NCBI RefSeq assembly: GCF_025153525.1
Contig: NZ_JANZNR010000003.1
Location: forward strand, 434,001 to 498,000
DNA: 64,000 nt
Direction of reading: 5' to 3'
Source: Psychroserpens sp. SPM9
GTDB lineage: Bacteria > Bacteroidota > Bacteroidia > Flavobacteriales > Flavobacteriaceae
Positions 54,585 through 63,482 of this stretch are shown in pieces; the first letter of the stretch is position 1; each line of letters opens with the position of its first letter. The notes under the pieces are model-generated. The model saw only the letters and a list, made by a program, of their open reading frames with translations, made no database searches and had not been told where the DNA came from. Position numbers and translations under genes: made by a program.

Positions 54585-55148
54585 ATGGCAAGAAAAAAAC
54601 AATATAAAGAAGCCGAAGTCATTAATAAAGCCATGCATTTGTTTTGGCGTAATGGCTATGAAAACACATCGATGCAAATGCTTGAAAAAGAAATGGGCAT
54701 TAATAAGTTTTCCATCTATTCTAGTTTTGGTAGTAAACATGGTTTGTTTATTGAAAGCTTAAAAAGCTACAAGGCCAAAAGAAAAGTATTGTTCGACAAG
54801 TTTAGAAACGCTACAAAAGGTGTTGAAGATATCAAACAGTTTTTTTATGATTCTGTGGCCGTTTGTTATCAACCAGACAATGAAAAAGGGTGCTTGTTAA
54901 CTAATACCTATAATGAATTCTCTGCAAGTGAAGACGATCTTGTTAGCAAGGAGGTGACCGATTTTATGGCTAATCTCAAAAGTTTATTCATTGAAAAGTT
55001 AAAGATGGATCCCTCTAAAGACGAAGATACGATTTTAAAGCAGGCTAATTTTTTAGTATTAGCAAAACATGGTTTGGCTGCTGCAACCCGAGTAAACAGC
55101 CCTAAAGAAATAGAAGATTTTATTGAAATGACATTCCAAAACTTATAA
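54585..55148 (+). CDS. TetR/AcrR-family transcriptional regulator
   Basis: 187 residues. The N-terminal helix-turn-helix (~10-55) reads VINKAMHLFWRNGYENTSMQ, then MGINKFSIYSSFGSKHGLF. The C-terminal ligand-binding part is helical; a CLLTNTYNEFSASEDDLVSK stretch matches the TetR_C subgroup common in redox or quinone-responsive regulators. It has a palindromic operator in its own promoter and another before the next gene, so it probably represses both. Inducer unknown. Confidence 0.93.
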   Translation: MARKKQYKEAEVINKAMHLFWRNGYENTSMQMLEKEMGINKFSIYSSFGSKHGLFIESLKSYKAKRKVLFDKFRNATKGVEDIKQFFYDSVAVCYQPDNEKGCLLTNTYNEFSASEDDLVSKEVTDFMANLKSLFIEKLKMDPSKDEDTILKQANFLVLAKHGLAAATRVNSPKEIEDFIEMTFQNL

Positions 55149-55165
55149 CATTTTTTTTACAATAA

Positions 55166-55185
55166 AACTAAACGATTGTTTAGTT
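55166..55185. promoter_or_regulatory. TetR operator copy 2
   Basis: AACTAAAC-GATT-GTTTAGTT: perfect 8-bp arms, 4-bp centre. It lies 35 bp before the ATG of the decarboxylase-family gene at 55221 and shares ACTAAACGATTG with copy 1. Confidence 0.75.
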
Positions 55186-55220
55186 ATTTAATCTTAAATA
55201 TACATTTAATAATAGAAATT

Positions 55221-55784
55221 ATGACCACATTAAAAATTCACAACATTGAAACTGCTCCAGAAGGAAGCAAAACATTATTAGAAAATTCTCAAAAGGCTTT
55301 CGGAAGAATTCCTGGTTTACATGGTGTATTAGCAGGTGCGCCACAAATATTAGAAGGTTACCAAAAGCTTCATGAATTATTTACACAAACCTCATTTAAC
55401 GAAGAAGAATTAACTGTTGTATGGCAAACCATCAACGTAGAGCATGCTTGTCATTACTGTGTGCCTGCACATACTGGTATTGCGAAAATGATGAAAGTAG
55501 AGGATGGGATTACCGAAGCCTTACGCAACGAAACACCTTTAGAGAATGAAAAATTAGAGGCTTTGAGAACTATGACCTTAACGATAGTTCGTAATCGTGG
55601 ACACGTCACCCAAGACGATTTAGATAGATTTTATGCTGCTGGTTATGGCGAACAACAAGTGTTGGAAATCATATTAGGTTTATCTCAAAAAACGATAAGT
55701 AACTATGTAAACCATATCGCAAATACACCTGTAGATGCAGCTTTTGAAAAGTTTGCTTGGTCTAAAGAACAAGTGGAATCTTAA
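55221..55784 (+). CDS. Carboxymuconolactone decarboxylase/AhpD-like protein
   Basis: 187 residues from the ATG at 55221 (MTTLKIHNIETAPEGSK); a longer in-frame start at 55176 would begin inside the operator. The AhpD-type site is VEHACHYCVPAHTG: CxxC plus downstream His, as in peroxidase-like members of the CMD family. Flanking helices (AFGRIPGLHGVLAGAPQILE, DLDRFYAAGYGEQQVLEIIL) are family-typical. A thiol peroxidase or alkylhydroperoxidase role is likely. Probably repressed by the adjacent TetR protein. A terminator follows. Confidence 0.92.
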   Translation: MTTLKIHNIETAPEGSKTLLENSQKAFGRIPGLHGVLAGAPQILEGYQKLHELFTQTSFNEEELTVVWQTINVEHACHYCVPAHTGIAKMMKVEDGITEALRNETPLENEKLEALRTMTLTIVRNRGHVTQDDLDRFYAAGYGEQQVLEIILGLSQKTISNYVNHIANTPVDAAFEKFAWSKEQVES

Positions 55785-55808
55785 TTCTGCTGATTGATTG
55801 ATAGCGTT

Positions 55809-55837
55809 AAACCTTCCGTTAATTCGGAAGGTTTTTA
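55809..55837 (+). terminator. Intrinsic terminator after the AhpD-like gene
   Basis: AAACCTTCCG / CGGAAGGTTT (10 bp perfect) with a 6-nt loop, followed by TTTATT. It closes the TetR/AhpD-like unit. Confidence 0.9.
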
Positions 55838-55939
55838 TTAACAACTATATATCAAGCTTCAACATAAAACCATCAATATATTAATAATCTTAACCTCGAT
55901 TTAAATATTAAAATGAGGCCTTTCAAAATAAATAGGACT

Positions 55940-56767
55940 ATGCATAACTCAAAATTAATGCTTGTAATTTTCTTCGGAATGTTATTAACTGCCTGCGGAA
56001 ATAAAGAAGCAAAAACCAATGTTACTAAAACTGAAGAAATTCAGCAACCAGAATTCCAAAATAAAGGACACGAATTAGTCTATAATATGACTCAGAAAAC
56101 AGGGAACTATCAAGATTTATTGAATTTAAAAGACATTGTTTTCCATTATACATACCGCACACCAGACCAAAAAGAAGACATATCTATTGAATCATATATT
56201 TTTAATGGAGAATTGTCTCATGGTACTTATTTAAAGCACGAACGCACCTTACCTGATTTAAAAGGAAAACTGGAGCAAGGCTACAATGGCACTGACTTTT
56301 GGTTAAAAATTGACGGACAAATAGTGAACGACAGCAGTGCTATCGCAAGTGTAGCTTTTACTCGTAAGACCAATTTTTATTGGTTCGCTATGATGCAAAA
56401 ATTATTGGATCCTGGTATCAATTATGACTATTTGGGTCAAGTAACTACTGATGGTAAACGATATGATGTGGTGAAAGTCACTTTCAATGTGGACGAAGAT
56501 GTCGCTTCCGATACTTATCAGTTATATATTAATCCGGAAACTCATTTAGTAGATCAGTTTTTATTTACTGTGGTATCCAAAAAGGTGACCGACCCACTTT
56601 TGATGCGTGTAGAATATGAAAAAATCAATACTGTTTTAATACCGACTTATCGCAAGTATACCAAATCAGACTGGGAAGCAAATGTACTTAATGATGTTTG
56701 GATAGAGGAAATCACTAAAGACGTCAAGTTTAATCAGAACTTAAATAAATCACTCTTTAGTAATTGA
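55940..56767 (+). CDS. DUF6503-like lipoprotein
   Basis: 275 residues from the ATG at 55940, giving a clean lipoprotein signal (MHNSKLMLVIFFGMLLTAC, Cys19); an ATG at 55913 would add nine residues. The mature part is beta-rich: IVFHYTYRTPDQKEDIS, YNGTDFWLKIDGQIV, KTNFYWFAMMQKLLDPGINY, YQLYINPETHLVDQFLFTVV. This resembles LolA/LolB-like sheets and the Bacteroidota DUF6503 family. Likely an envelope lipoprotein; ligand unknown. Confidence 0.8.
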   Translation: MHNSKLMLVIFFGMLLTACGNKEAKTNVTKTEEIQQPEFQNKGHELVYNMTQKTGNYQDLLNLKDIVFHYTYRTPDQKEDISIESYIFNGELSHGTYLKHERTLPDLKGKLEQGYNGTDFWLKIDGQIVNDSSAIASVAFTRKTNFYWFAMMQKLLDPGINYDYLGQVTTDGKRYDVVKVTFNVDEDVASDTYQLYINPETHLVDQFLFTVVSKKVTDPLLMRVEYEKINTVLIPTYRKYTKSDWEANVLNDVWIEEITKDVKFNQNLNKSLFSN

Positions 56768-56821
56768 ATTGCAAACTGAGTTGATGCTGATTATTTTAGA
56801 CGTCAATAATAACAATTTGCA

Positions 56822-57586
56822 TTACAATATATTTGAAGCCTTCACCAAAGGCTTCAAATACTCCCAAACAGTATTGGCAATAATTTTATGACCTTCAATA
56901 GTAGGGTGGATGCCATCATTTTGATTGAGTTCAGCAATGCCGCCAACATCTTTCAAAATAAAAGGAATAAATATCAGCTTATTATTTTCAGCCAGTTCCG
57001 CATACATATTCCTAAATTCGGAAGTATAATCCTGACCCATATTTGGTGGCAGTTCCATACCTGCTAATATGATTTTTGTGCTTGGGTCTTTTTTCTTTAC
57101 CGCATCAATAATGGCTTGTAAATTGTTTCGTGTTTCAGCTAAAGGCACACCACGCAAGCCATCATTAGCCCCTAATTCTAAAAGGAAAATGTCTATGTCC
57201 TGATTTAATATCCAGCCAATCCGACTTCTACCTCCTGCAGAAGTTTCACCACTAACACCCGAATTAACAACCGTATAATTCAAGTCCAGTGTATCTATCT
57301 TTTGCTGAACTACTGCTGGATATGCATCATCTGTTGAACCTAATCCGTAACCTGCAGTGATACTGTCACCAAAAAAGAGAATCGTTTTGGTTGCTGAAGT
57401 ATTGGAATTTTCGGTCTTTTCTTCGGTAACCGTATTATCACTAGTCTTTGGATCTTGTTTTTTAGTACTTTCTCCACAGGATGCTATAAAAAAACAAAGC
57501 ACCATAAAATAACAAAACTTTAAGAGTTTAGGTGATTCAGAATTTAGAAGAATTGAAACCAATTGATTATTTTGAGCCTTATTCAT
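56822..57586 (-). CDS. tesA: SGNH/GDSL lysophospholipase-arylesterase (TesA-like) lipoprotein
   Basis: 254 residues. A hydrophobic N-terminus ends in the lipobox FFIASC (Cys37), then a low-complexity linker. The SGNH domain starts ILFFGDSITAGYGLG (Ser75), continues GVSGETSAGG (Gly block) and LELGANDGLRG (Asn block), and ends NDGIHPTIEGH (Asp and His). It hydrolyses thioesters, lysophospholipids or aryl esters in the periplasm. Divergent from ybbA-ybbP as in Proteobacteria. Only 26 bp separate the two start codons; a later TTG at 57562 is possible. Confidence 0.92.
   Translation of the reverse strand: MNKAQNNQLVSILLNSESPKLLKFCYFMVLCFFIASCGESTKKQDPKTSDNTVTEEKTENSNTSATKTILFFGDSITAGYGLGSTDDAYPAVVQQKIDTLDLNYTVVNSGVSGETSAGGRSRIGWILNQDIDIFLLELGANDGLRGVPLAETRNNLQAIIDAVKKKDPSTKIILAGMELPPNMGQDYTSEFRNMYAELAENNKLIFIPFILKDVGGIAELNQNDGIHPTIEGHKIIANTVWEYLKPLVKASNIL
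56831..56859. repeat. Perfect 12-bp inverted repeat inside the 3' end of the tesA-like gene
   Basis: ATTTGAAGCCTT (56831-56842) and AAGGCTTCAAAT (56848-56859) with a 5-nt centre. It covers codons for LKPLVKASNI near the C-terminus. No T run follows on either strand, so it is not a classic terminator. Confidence 0.75.
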
Positions 57587-57612
57587 AAATGAAGCAATAA
57601 ATTAAACGATTT

Positions 57613-58302
57613 ATGTCAAAGATATTAAAGATTAATGGTCTTGAAAAAACATATACAAGCGGTAACAAACAATTAACAGTATTACAAAATATTAGTTTTG
57701 ATGTGGAAAAAGGGCAGACCTTCTCTATAGTAGGTCCTTCAGGGAGTGGCAAAACCACTTTATTGGGTATTTGTGCTGGATTAGACACACCTAATGCCGG
57801 AAGTGTTGAATTGTGCGGTTATGACCTTAGCACCTTAAGTGAAGATGAGCGTGCTCAATTACGGAATAGGGAAGTGGGTTTCATTTTTCAAAACTTTCAG
57901 TTATTACCGACGCTTACTGCTTTAGAAAATGTTAGTGTTCCGCTAGAACTCCAAGGCGCAAAACATGCGGCTAAACGTGGTATGGAACTACTAGAACAGG
58001 TTGGGTTGGCAGATCGCTTTCATCATTATCCGTCGCAACTTTCAGGTGGCGAACAACAGCGTGTGGCTTTGGCTAGAGCATTTTCCAATGCACCTTCTAT
58101 TTTATTTGCTGATGAACCTACAGGTAATCTGGATGAGGAAACCGGAGAAAAAGTGATTAAGTTGTTATTTGATTTAAATAAAGCTTCTAATACCACATTG
58201 GTCATCGTCTCTCATGATTTAGACTTAGCAAACCGTACCCAACAAATCCTTCGATTAAAAGGTGGAAAAATAATAACGAATCAACCTACGACAGCCCATT
58301 GA
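57613..58302 (+). CDS. ybbA: ABC transporter ATP-binding protein YbbA-like
   Basis: 229 residues of the LolD/MacB ATPase type: Walker A GPSGSGKTT, Q-loop FIFQNFQLLPTLTALENVSV, signature LSGGEQQRVALARAF, Walker B ILFADEPTGNLDEETG and the switch His in VIVSHDLD. It powers the FtsX-like permease encoded immediately downstream, whose TTG start overlaps its stop. In other bacteria YbbAP acts on envelope lipids or esters together with TesA; that role is inferred here. Confidence 0.95.
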   Translation: MSKILKINGLEKTYTSGNKQLTVLQNISFDVEKGQTFSIVGPSGSGKTTLLGICAGLDTPNAGSVELCGYDLSTLSEDERAQLRNREVGFIFQNFQLLPTLTALENVSVPLELQGAKHAAKRGMELLEQVGLADRFHHYPSQLSGGEQQRVALARAFSNAPSILFADEPTGNLDEETGEKVIKLLFDLNKASNTTLVIVSHDLDLANRTQQILRLKGGKIITNQPTTAH

Positions 58303-60848
58303 ATTCACAACCACTAACATCAAAAACTAATTTGCCATGGCTCTTTAAGATGGCATGGCGAGATGCTAAAGCCAGTCGCGTGCGCTTGGTATTGTTTATG
58401 GCATCTATTGTATTAGGTATTGCCGCTGTGGTGTCTATACAGTTGTTTCGGGATAATCTTCAGGATAACATTCAGCAACAATCTAAGTCCTTAATGGGTG
58501 CCGATTATCTTATTGATATTAACGAAACGCCTAATGAACGTGCACAAGCTATTATCGATTCTCTAAAGCCTATGGCTACGGAAGTCAATTTTGTATCGAT
58601 GATTGCCTTTCCAAAAAATGGAGGTACAAAGCTGGTTCGTGTTAGAGGACTGGAAGGTACATTTCCCATTTATGGGAAAATGAAAACCCAACCAGAACAT
58701 GCCTCAACATCATACCAAGAAGATCAAGGTGCGTTGGTCGATGCAACGTTGATGCTTCAATATAATATTGTGCCAGGAGATTCTATTAAAGTAGGGCAAT
58801 TAACCTTACCAATTATTGGTTCACTGAACAGTTTACCTGGTAGTTCTGCAGTGATGTCTTCTGTGGCGCCTCCAGTCGTCATACCGTATGGCTTGGTACC
58901 CAACACCGAATTACTACAATTTGGAAGCCGAAAAGAATACCAGTTCTATTATAAAGCTGATGCACAAACAGATTTACAGCAATTAGAGGACGTTTTAGAA
59001 CCCATGCTGGATGCTGAAAATGCCGATTTAGATACACATACAAGCACGAGCAGACGTTTAGGTCGTCGTTATGAAAATATGGGTAAGTTTTTAAATCTTG
59101 TGGCATTTATTGCCTTGCTTTTAGGTTGTGTTGGTATTGCGAGTTCGGTGCATATTTACATTAGGGAAAAACTGAAACATATTGCGGTTTTAAAATGTTT
59201 AGGCGCTTCAAGACGACAGAGTTTTTTAATTTATCTCATACAAATTGCTGGAATTGGTATTATAGGCGGTTGTATTGGAGGTCTTATTGGTATTGGTATT
59301 CAGGAATCATTTCCGTATATCTTAAAGGAGTTTTTGCCTTTTGAGGTCACTATATCTATTACAGCGCAACCTATTATTATGGGTGTTGTACTTGGATTTT
59401 TAATGGCTGTGTTATTTGCATTATTGTCGCTATTAAACACCTGGTATGTATCACCACTTTCAGCTTTACGCATCAGTGATACCAACAATGCGCTGCAACC
59501 CAAATTAGCTAGATTTGCTGTTTTTGGTGCGATTATTTTATTCTTGTTTTTGTTCTCTTATTGGTTATTGAGACACATACCTTATGCCATCGCTTTTGTA
59601 GTTGGTGTGCTCATCACCTTTGCAATACTCGCTGGAATTGCAAGATTAACCATGCGCATGATAAAAGTATGGTTTCCGAAGTCTTTGGGTTATACAACAC
59701 GTCAGAGTTTATTAAACCTGTTTAGACCCAATAATCAGACTCTAGTCTTAATCGTCGCAATAGGTTTAGGAACTTTTTTGATTAGTACCTTATATTTCAC
59801 CAAAGATATTTTATTGTCCAAAACTGAAGTCGGTAATACGGCACAATCGGCAAACATCATTTTATTAGATGTACAACCAGAACAAGGTGTTGCCATTAGC
59901 AAAACCATTTCAGATAATAACTTAGAGGTTATCGATCATATTCCATTAGTTACTATGCGCATTCACAGTGTTAAAGGTTTGGTTGCTAATGCTGCAGAGC
60001 AAGATAGTACAGTACATATAAGGCGTTGGGTTTATAATCATGAATTCAGAACGACGTATCGTGATAGCTTGATTGCTTCTGAAGAAATTCTAGAAGGGGA
60101 GTGGACACCGCAAGTTGCATCTGGTGATGTGATCCCTATTTCCATTTCTGAAAATCTTGCTGAAGATGCTCAGGTTGGAGTCGGTGATTCTATGGTGTTT
60201 AATGTGCAAGGCGTACTGATGGAAACTGTTGTAGGCAGTATTCGTATGGTAGATTGGGGACAATTACAGCTTAATTTTTCTGTGGTATTTCCCAAAGGTG
60301 TTTTAGAAAACGCACCACAGTTTAACGTTTTAACGACAAACGCACCTGATGAAACCAGTTCGGCAGATTTGCAACGTGATGTGGTGGCAGAGTATCCTAA
60401 TGTAACGGTTATTGATTTAAGACAAGTCTATACGATTGTTGAGGATATTTTGGGCAAGGTGACTTGGATCATCAACTTTATGGCATTCTTTAGTATTTTA
60501 ACAGGCATTATTGTTTTAATTGGTTCGGTTAGAACGAGCAAATATCAGCGAATTAAAGAAAGCGTTTTACTAAGAACCTTAGGAGCTAAAAACAAGCAAA
60601 TTCTCAAAATTTCGGCTTTGGAATACCTATTGCTAGGCCTCATTGGTAGTTTGGTTGGTATTTTACTAGCATTACTAAGTGCCATGTTACTGGCCGTTTT
60701 TGTGTTTAACGAACCCTTTGTACCTTCAGCCATTCCATTTTTAGTGTTTTTGCCTGTCATTTCACTTTTGGTCTTAGGTATAGGACTCAGCAATATTCGA
60801 GGTGTGTTACAGAGTTCGCCTTTGGAAGTCTTGCGACGAGAGGTATAA
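58299..60848 (+). CDS. ybbP: FtsX-like ABC permease YbbP-like, TTG start
   Basis: 849 residues. The TTG at 58299 overlaps the ybbA stop (ATTGA) and gives MNSQPLTSKTNLPWLFKMAW; no better start is near. Ten transmembrane helices by eye: one N-terminal (~28-45), a first FtsX triple (~265-400), a central pair (~410-450), one near 480, and a C-terminal FtsX triple (~725-840). Two large extracytoplasmic domains (~48-255 and ~510-715) lie between. This duplicated-FtsX arrangement is the YbbP/DUF-type permease. ATP-driven envelope work with YbbA, no transport route through the membrane required. Confidence 0.93.
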   Translation: MNSQPLTSKTNLPWLFKMAWRDAKASRVRLVLFMASIVLGIAAVVSIQLFRDNLQDNIQQQSKSLMGADYLIDINETPNERAQAIIDSLKPMATEVNFVSMIAFPKNGGTKLVRVRGLEGTFPIYGKMKTQPEHASTSYQEDQGALVDATLMLQYNIVPGDSIKVGQLTLPIIGSLNSLPGSSAVMSSVAPPVVIPYGLVPNTELLQFGSRKEYQFYYKADAQTDLQQLEDVLEPMLDAENADLDTHTSTSRRLGRRYENMGKFLNLVAFIALLLGCVGIASSVHIYIREKLKHIAVLKCLGASRRQSFLIYLIQIAGIGIIGGCIGGLIGIGIQESFPYILKEFLPFEVTISITAQPIIMGVVLGFLMAVLFALLSLLNTWYVSPLSALRISDTNNALQPKLARFAVFGAIILFLFLFSYWLLRHIPYAIAFVVGVLITFAILAGIARLTMRMIKVWFPKSLGYTTRQSLLNLFRPNNQTLVLIVAIGLGTFLISTLYFTKDILLSKTEVGNTAQSANIILLDVQPEQGVAISKTISDNNLEVIDHIPLVTMRIHSVKGLVANAAEQDSTVHIRRWVYNHEFRTTYRDSLIASEEILEGEWTPQVASGDVIPISISENLAEDAQVGVGDSMVFNVQGVLMETVVGSIRMVDWGQLQLNFSVVFPKGVLENAPQFNVLTTNAPDETSSADLQRDVVAEYPNVTVIDLRQVYTIVEDILGKVTWIINFMAFFSILTGIIVLIGSVRTSKYQRIKESVLLRTLGAKNKQILKISALEYLLLGLIGSLVGILLALLSAMLLAVFVFNEPFVPSAIPFLVFLPVISLLVLGIGLSNIRGVLQSSPLEVLRREV

Positions 60849-61006
60849 TTATTTTTCAGAAATGACCTAACTATTTATTCAGAAAACGTATAATAACCAG
60901 TTCATCCCTAATATTTTACAGTTCGGTAAGTCATAATTTGTCATTGTTCTAATTTGAAAGATATTTGTACTATCATTTACAATTGAAATTAGTACACCAT
61001 CGAAAC

Positions 61007-62065
61007 ATGAAACACAACAAAAGAAAAACATCGAAAGGCAAACAGATTTTCAGAATTGTATTACTTCTTGGGACATTCATTTCCTTATGGTTTGTTCCGT
61101 GGATTTTAGTAAAGGCATGGATATTGCCATTGCCAGACACCGTTCAAGAACAAGTAGACCAAACCTTGAGTTATGGGTTTGATGGTGTGATTGTATATGT
61201 CGAAGAAGCCGGAAAACCACCAGCCTTTTACACAGCTGGCTATCATAATAAAGAGGAAAAAATTCCAGCCAAACCAAACGCTTTATTTAAAATCGCCAGT
61301 ATTAGCAAGTTGTATGTCGCTGTTGCCATTACTAAACTAACCAATGAGAATCGTATTTCTTTAGATAAAACAGCAGCAGATTACTTTCCAGAACTCGTGG
61401 GAAGAATTGAAAACGCAGACAAGATTACTTTGCGAATGTTGGTTCAACACCGTAGTGGTATTCCTAATTTTACAGACAATCCTGACTTCTGGAAAAATCA
61501 ACCCAACACCAATACCGATGTGCTTCAATACGCACTTGACTTGCCTGCCAACTTTGAGCCCAATGAGGATTATGGCTATTCCAATACCAATTATTTGTTG
61601 CTTTCAAGAATCATTGAGCAGGTTACTGGAGGTTCGCGTCAAGAGTACTTCAATAAGGAAATTTTGATGCCTCTGGGGTTGAAACATACGTTTGGTTCTC
61701 TTGATGACGTAAAAAATCTAGATGCTGTCATGAGTGGATATTATGTAGGTATTGAAAAAGACTTTAAAAACGAGAATAACGGCATGATGATAGCTACAGC
61801 AGAAGATGTTGGCATCTTTTTAAGAGCTTTAAACGACGGGACATTACTTAATGAAGACGAAATGAAACTCTATAGCTCGCTTTATGAGTTTAATCATGGC
61901 GGATTGGCGCCTGGTTACCAATGTATGGCAGAATATCATAAAGATATTGATGCCGTGGTTATTCAGTTTATGAATACGACCGATTTTGAAGGCTATCAGT
62001 GGAATTTATTAGAAATAACCCACAGTCGCGTGGTCAAGATTTTACGTAAAGCAAAAGACAACTAA
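61007..62065 (+). CDS. Class C beta-lactamase-fold serine hydrolase, membrane-anchored
   Basis: 352 residues from the ATG at 61007 (MKHNKRKTSKGKQIF); an in-frame start at 60965 would add 14 residues. One N-terminal transmembrane or signal segment (~15-35) is followed by the serine hydrolase domain. Ser98-Ile-Ser-Lys101 is SxxK, Tyr190-Ser-Asn192 is the YxN motif and NHGGLAPGYQC near 285 is the HxG motif. The family includes D-aminopeptidases, esterases and class C beta-lactamases; nothing here indicates antibiotic resistance. Separate from the GH3 fusion. Confidence 0.91.
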   Translation: MKHNKRKTSKGKQIFRIVLLLGTFISLWFVPWILVKAWILPLPDTVQEQVDQTLSYGFDGVIVYVEEAGKPPAFYTAGYHNKEEKIPAKPNALFKIASISKLYVAVAITKLTNENRISLDKTAADYFPELVGRIENADKITLRMLVQHRSGIPNFTDNPDFWKNQPNTNTDVLQYALDLPANFEPNEDYGYSNTNYLLLSRIIEQVTGGSRQEYFNKEILMPLGLKHTFGSLDDVKNLDAVMSGYYVGIEKDFKNENNGMMIATAEDVGIFLRALNDGTLLNEDEMKLYSSLYEFNHGGLAPGYQCMAEYHKDIDAVVIQFMNTTDFEGYQWNLLEITHSRVVKILRKAKDN

Positions 62066-62175
62066 GAGGTGCTTATTTAAAAATGTACAGAGGATTGTGC
62101 AGCATACTTAAATTATATAAGCCATTTATATTGTGTTTATTTTATAATTTTCAAACCTAGCCACAATTGGCTTGT

Positions 62176-62229
62176 ACATAATTCTAAACGATATATAACA
62201 GCGTAGCTGTCATAGATCTAGAATTATGT
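62176..62229. repeat. Long imperfect hairpin in the 62.07-62.47 kb spacer
   Basis: Outer arms ACATAATTCTA (62176-62186) and TAGAATTATGT (62219-62229) are perfect. Inside them GAT/ATC, TAT/ATA and ACAGC/GCTGT can continue the stem, with a 3-nt bulge, two mismatches and a GTA loop (62203-62205). About 22 paired bases. The spacer 62066-62470 contains no ORF I would call a gene. Confidence 0.6.
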
Positions 62230-62440
62230 CTAATACCGCTAAAAAGCGCTATGACGCAAACGGTTATAAAATGCCCTATAATTTATATTATGTAAAATAG
62301 AATTATTTGGTATTTCAGAGCTCTACTTTCTTTTCACCTGGTTTTAAAAGTTTATAAATGTTTTGCCTTGAGCAAATTACATAGTCTACGTATTTACAAA
62401 ACCACGTAATTATACGCTTATAATATTAAGCCGTCTCTTC

Positions 62441-62448
62441 TAAATTTG
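62441..62448 (+). promoter_or_regulatory. Promoter -7 element TAAATTTG of the lipase-like gene
   Basis: Exact TAnnTTTG, 22 bp before the ATG at 62471. No clear TTG at -33. Confidence 0.45.
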
Positions 62449-62470
62449 AATACACCAAAAACCTAAACGT

Positions 62471-63406
62471 ATGTCAACTCTCGATTTAAACTGCAAACTT
62501 CTATGCGCTTCTGAAGCGGCCTATTGTATTTTGCCAAAAAGTAAACCCGGAAAATATAATCCTTGTGATTCTCATACTTCCGAAAATATCAAAAATCAGT
62601 ACAACGCCGTTGGTTTTACCGAAGATCCTTATGTCTGTGTTAACGGCGAAATTGAAGCCGCACTGGTTGGAAAAACCGACTATGGCATCGTCGTAGCTTT
62701 TAGAGGCACCTTACCGCCTGCATGGAATGTGCCAGCCATACTCGACTGGATCGAAAATATCTTTTTAGCAACGCCTACAGGTAATATCTATCTGCCAGGG
62801 AAAGTCCATAGCGGATTCCTACTAGCGGTACAACTGCTCGAACATCAGGTTATTAACGCGATTCATTGCTTAGATCCGTATCACAAACTTCCACTTTACT
62901 TAACAGGTCATAGTAAAGGTGGCGGCATGGTGCCGATTGCGGCTCACTATTTTGAAAATAAATACAATATTCACGCGACTCGTACTATTAGATTCGCTGG
63001 TCCTAAACCTGGAAATCAGGATTTTGCCGATGCTTTTGAAGCTAAATTTCGCTATGATGTGAATTTTCAAAACTACTTAGATATTGTACCTCTTTTAGCG
63101 CCTTCTGATGACTTTATCAAATTGTTATTGCTAATCCCTGGCTTGTCCAATAGATTAAGAGAGTTACTAATTGCTGCCAGTCATTGGGATTATGTAAATG
63201 TTGGTGCCGATGCCTATATCAATTCCGATGGACACCTAGCGGCTCCTCCTTCGATTGAAGATCGTATTGGTGAAATTTTCTTGAAGTTAATGGAATTAGA
63301 TGGTGCTGCAATTGCAGACGCACATCATATTAGTTGTGGACCAAATGCAACAGGAAGATATCGCTACATGCAAGGTGTTTGCCAAGGTCATGTTTGTAAA
63401 TTCTAA
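62471..63406 (+). CDS. Class 3 lipase-like alpha/beta hydrolase
   Basis: 311 residues, no signal peptide. Features of lipase class 3 (PF01764): IVVAFRGTLPP near 73-83, VHSGFLLAVQLL, nucleophile elbow TGHSKGGGM (Ser148), RFAGPKPGNQDFAD, then Asp204 in NYLDIVPLL and a C-terminal DAHHIS that can supply the His. Cys residues are unusually many for a cytosolic protein (11 by eye), which may mean export by another route or structural use. Substrate unknown. Preceded by a ~400-bp spacer; a terminator follows. Confidence 0.88.
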   Translation: MSTLDLNCKLLCASEAAYCILPKSKPGKYNPCDSHTSENIKNQYNAVGFTEDPYVCVNGEIEAALVGKTDYGIVVAFRGTLPPAWNVPAILDWIENIFLATPTGNIYLPGKVHSGFLLAVQLLEHQVINAIHCLDPYHKLPLYLTGHSKGGGMVPIAAHYFENKYNIHATRTIRFAGPKPGNQDFADAFEAKFRYDVNFQNYLDIVPLLAPSDDFIKLLLLIPGLSNRLRELLIAASHWDYVNVGADAYINSDGHLAAPPSIEDRIGEIFLKLMELDGAAIADAHHISCGPNATGRYRYMQGVCQGHVCKF

Positions 63407-63432
63407 ATTGGTTAGTAGCAATTAATTTGAAA

Positions 63433-63473
63433 GTAACAGACTTTAGTTTCGGCTAAATCTGTTGCTTTTTTTT
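63433..63473 (+). terminator. Intrinsic terminator after the lipase-like gene
   Basis: GTAACAGA-c-TTTAG / CTAAATCTGTTGC: 13 pairs (one T-G) with a single bulged C and a TTTCGG loop, followed by eight T. Confidence 0.85.
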
Positions 63474-63482
63474 GCTGAACAA

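Noticed and set aside
61007-62065. Antibiotic-resistance beta-lactamase
   Set aside because: The fold family is mainly esterases and peptidases; SISK, YSN and HGG motifs alone do not show beta-lactam hydrolysis.
62176-62229. Integron attC site
   Set aside because: No RYYYAAC / GTTRRRY boxes at the stem ends and no integrase gene nearby.
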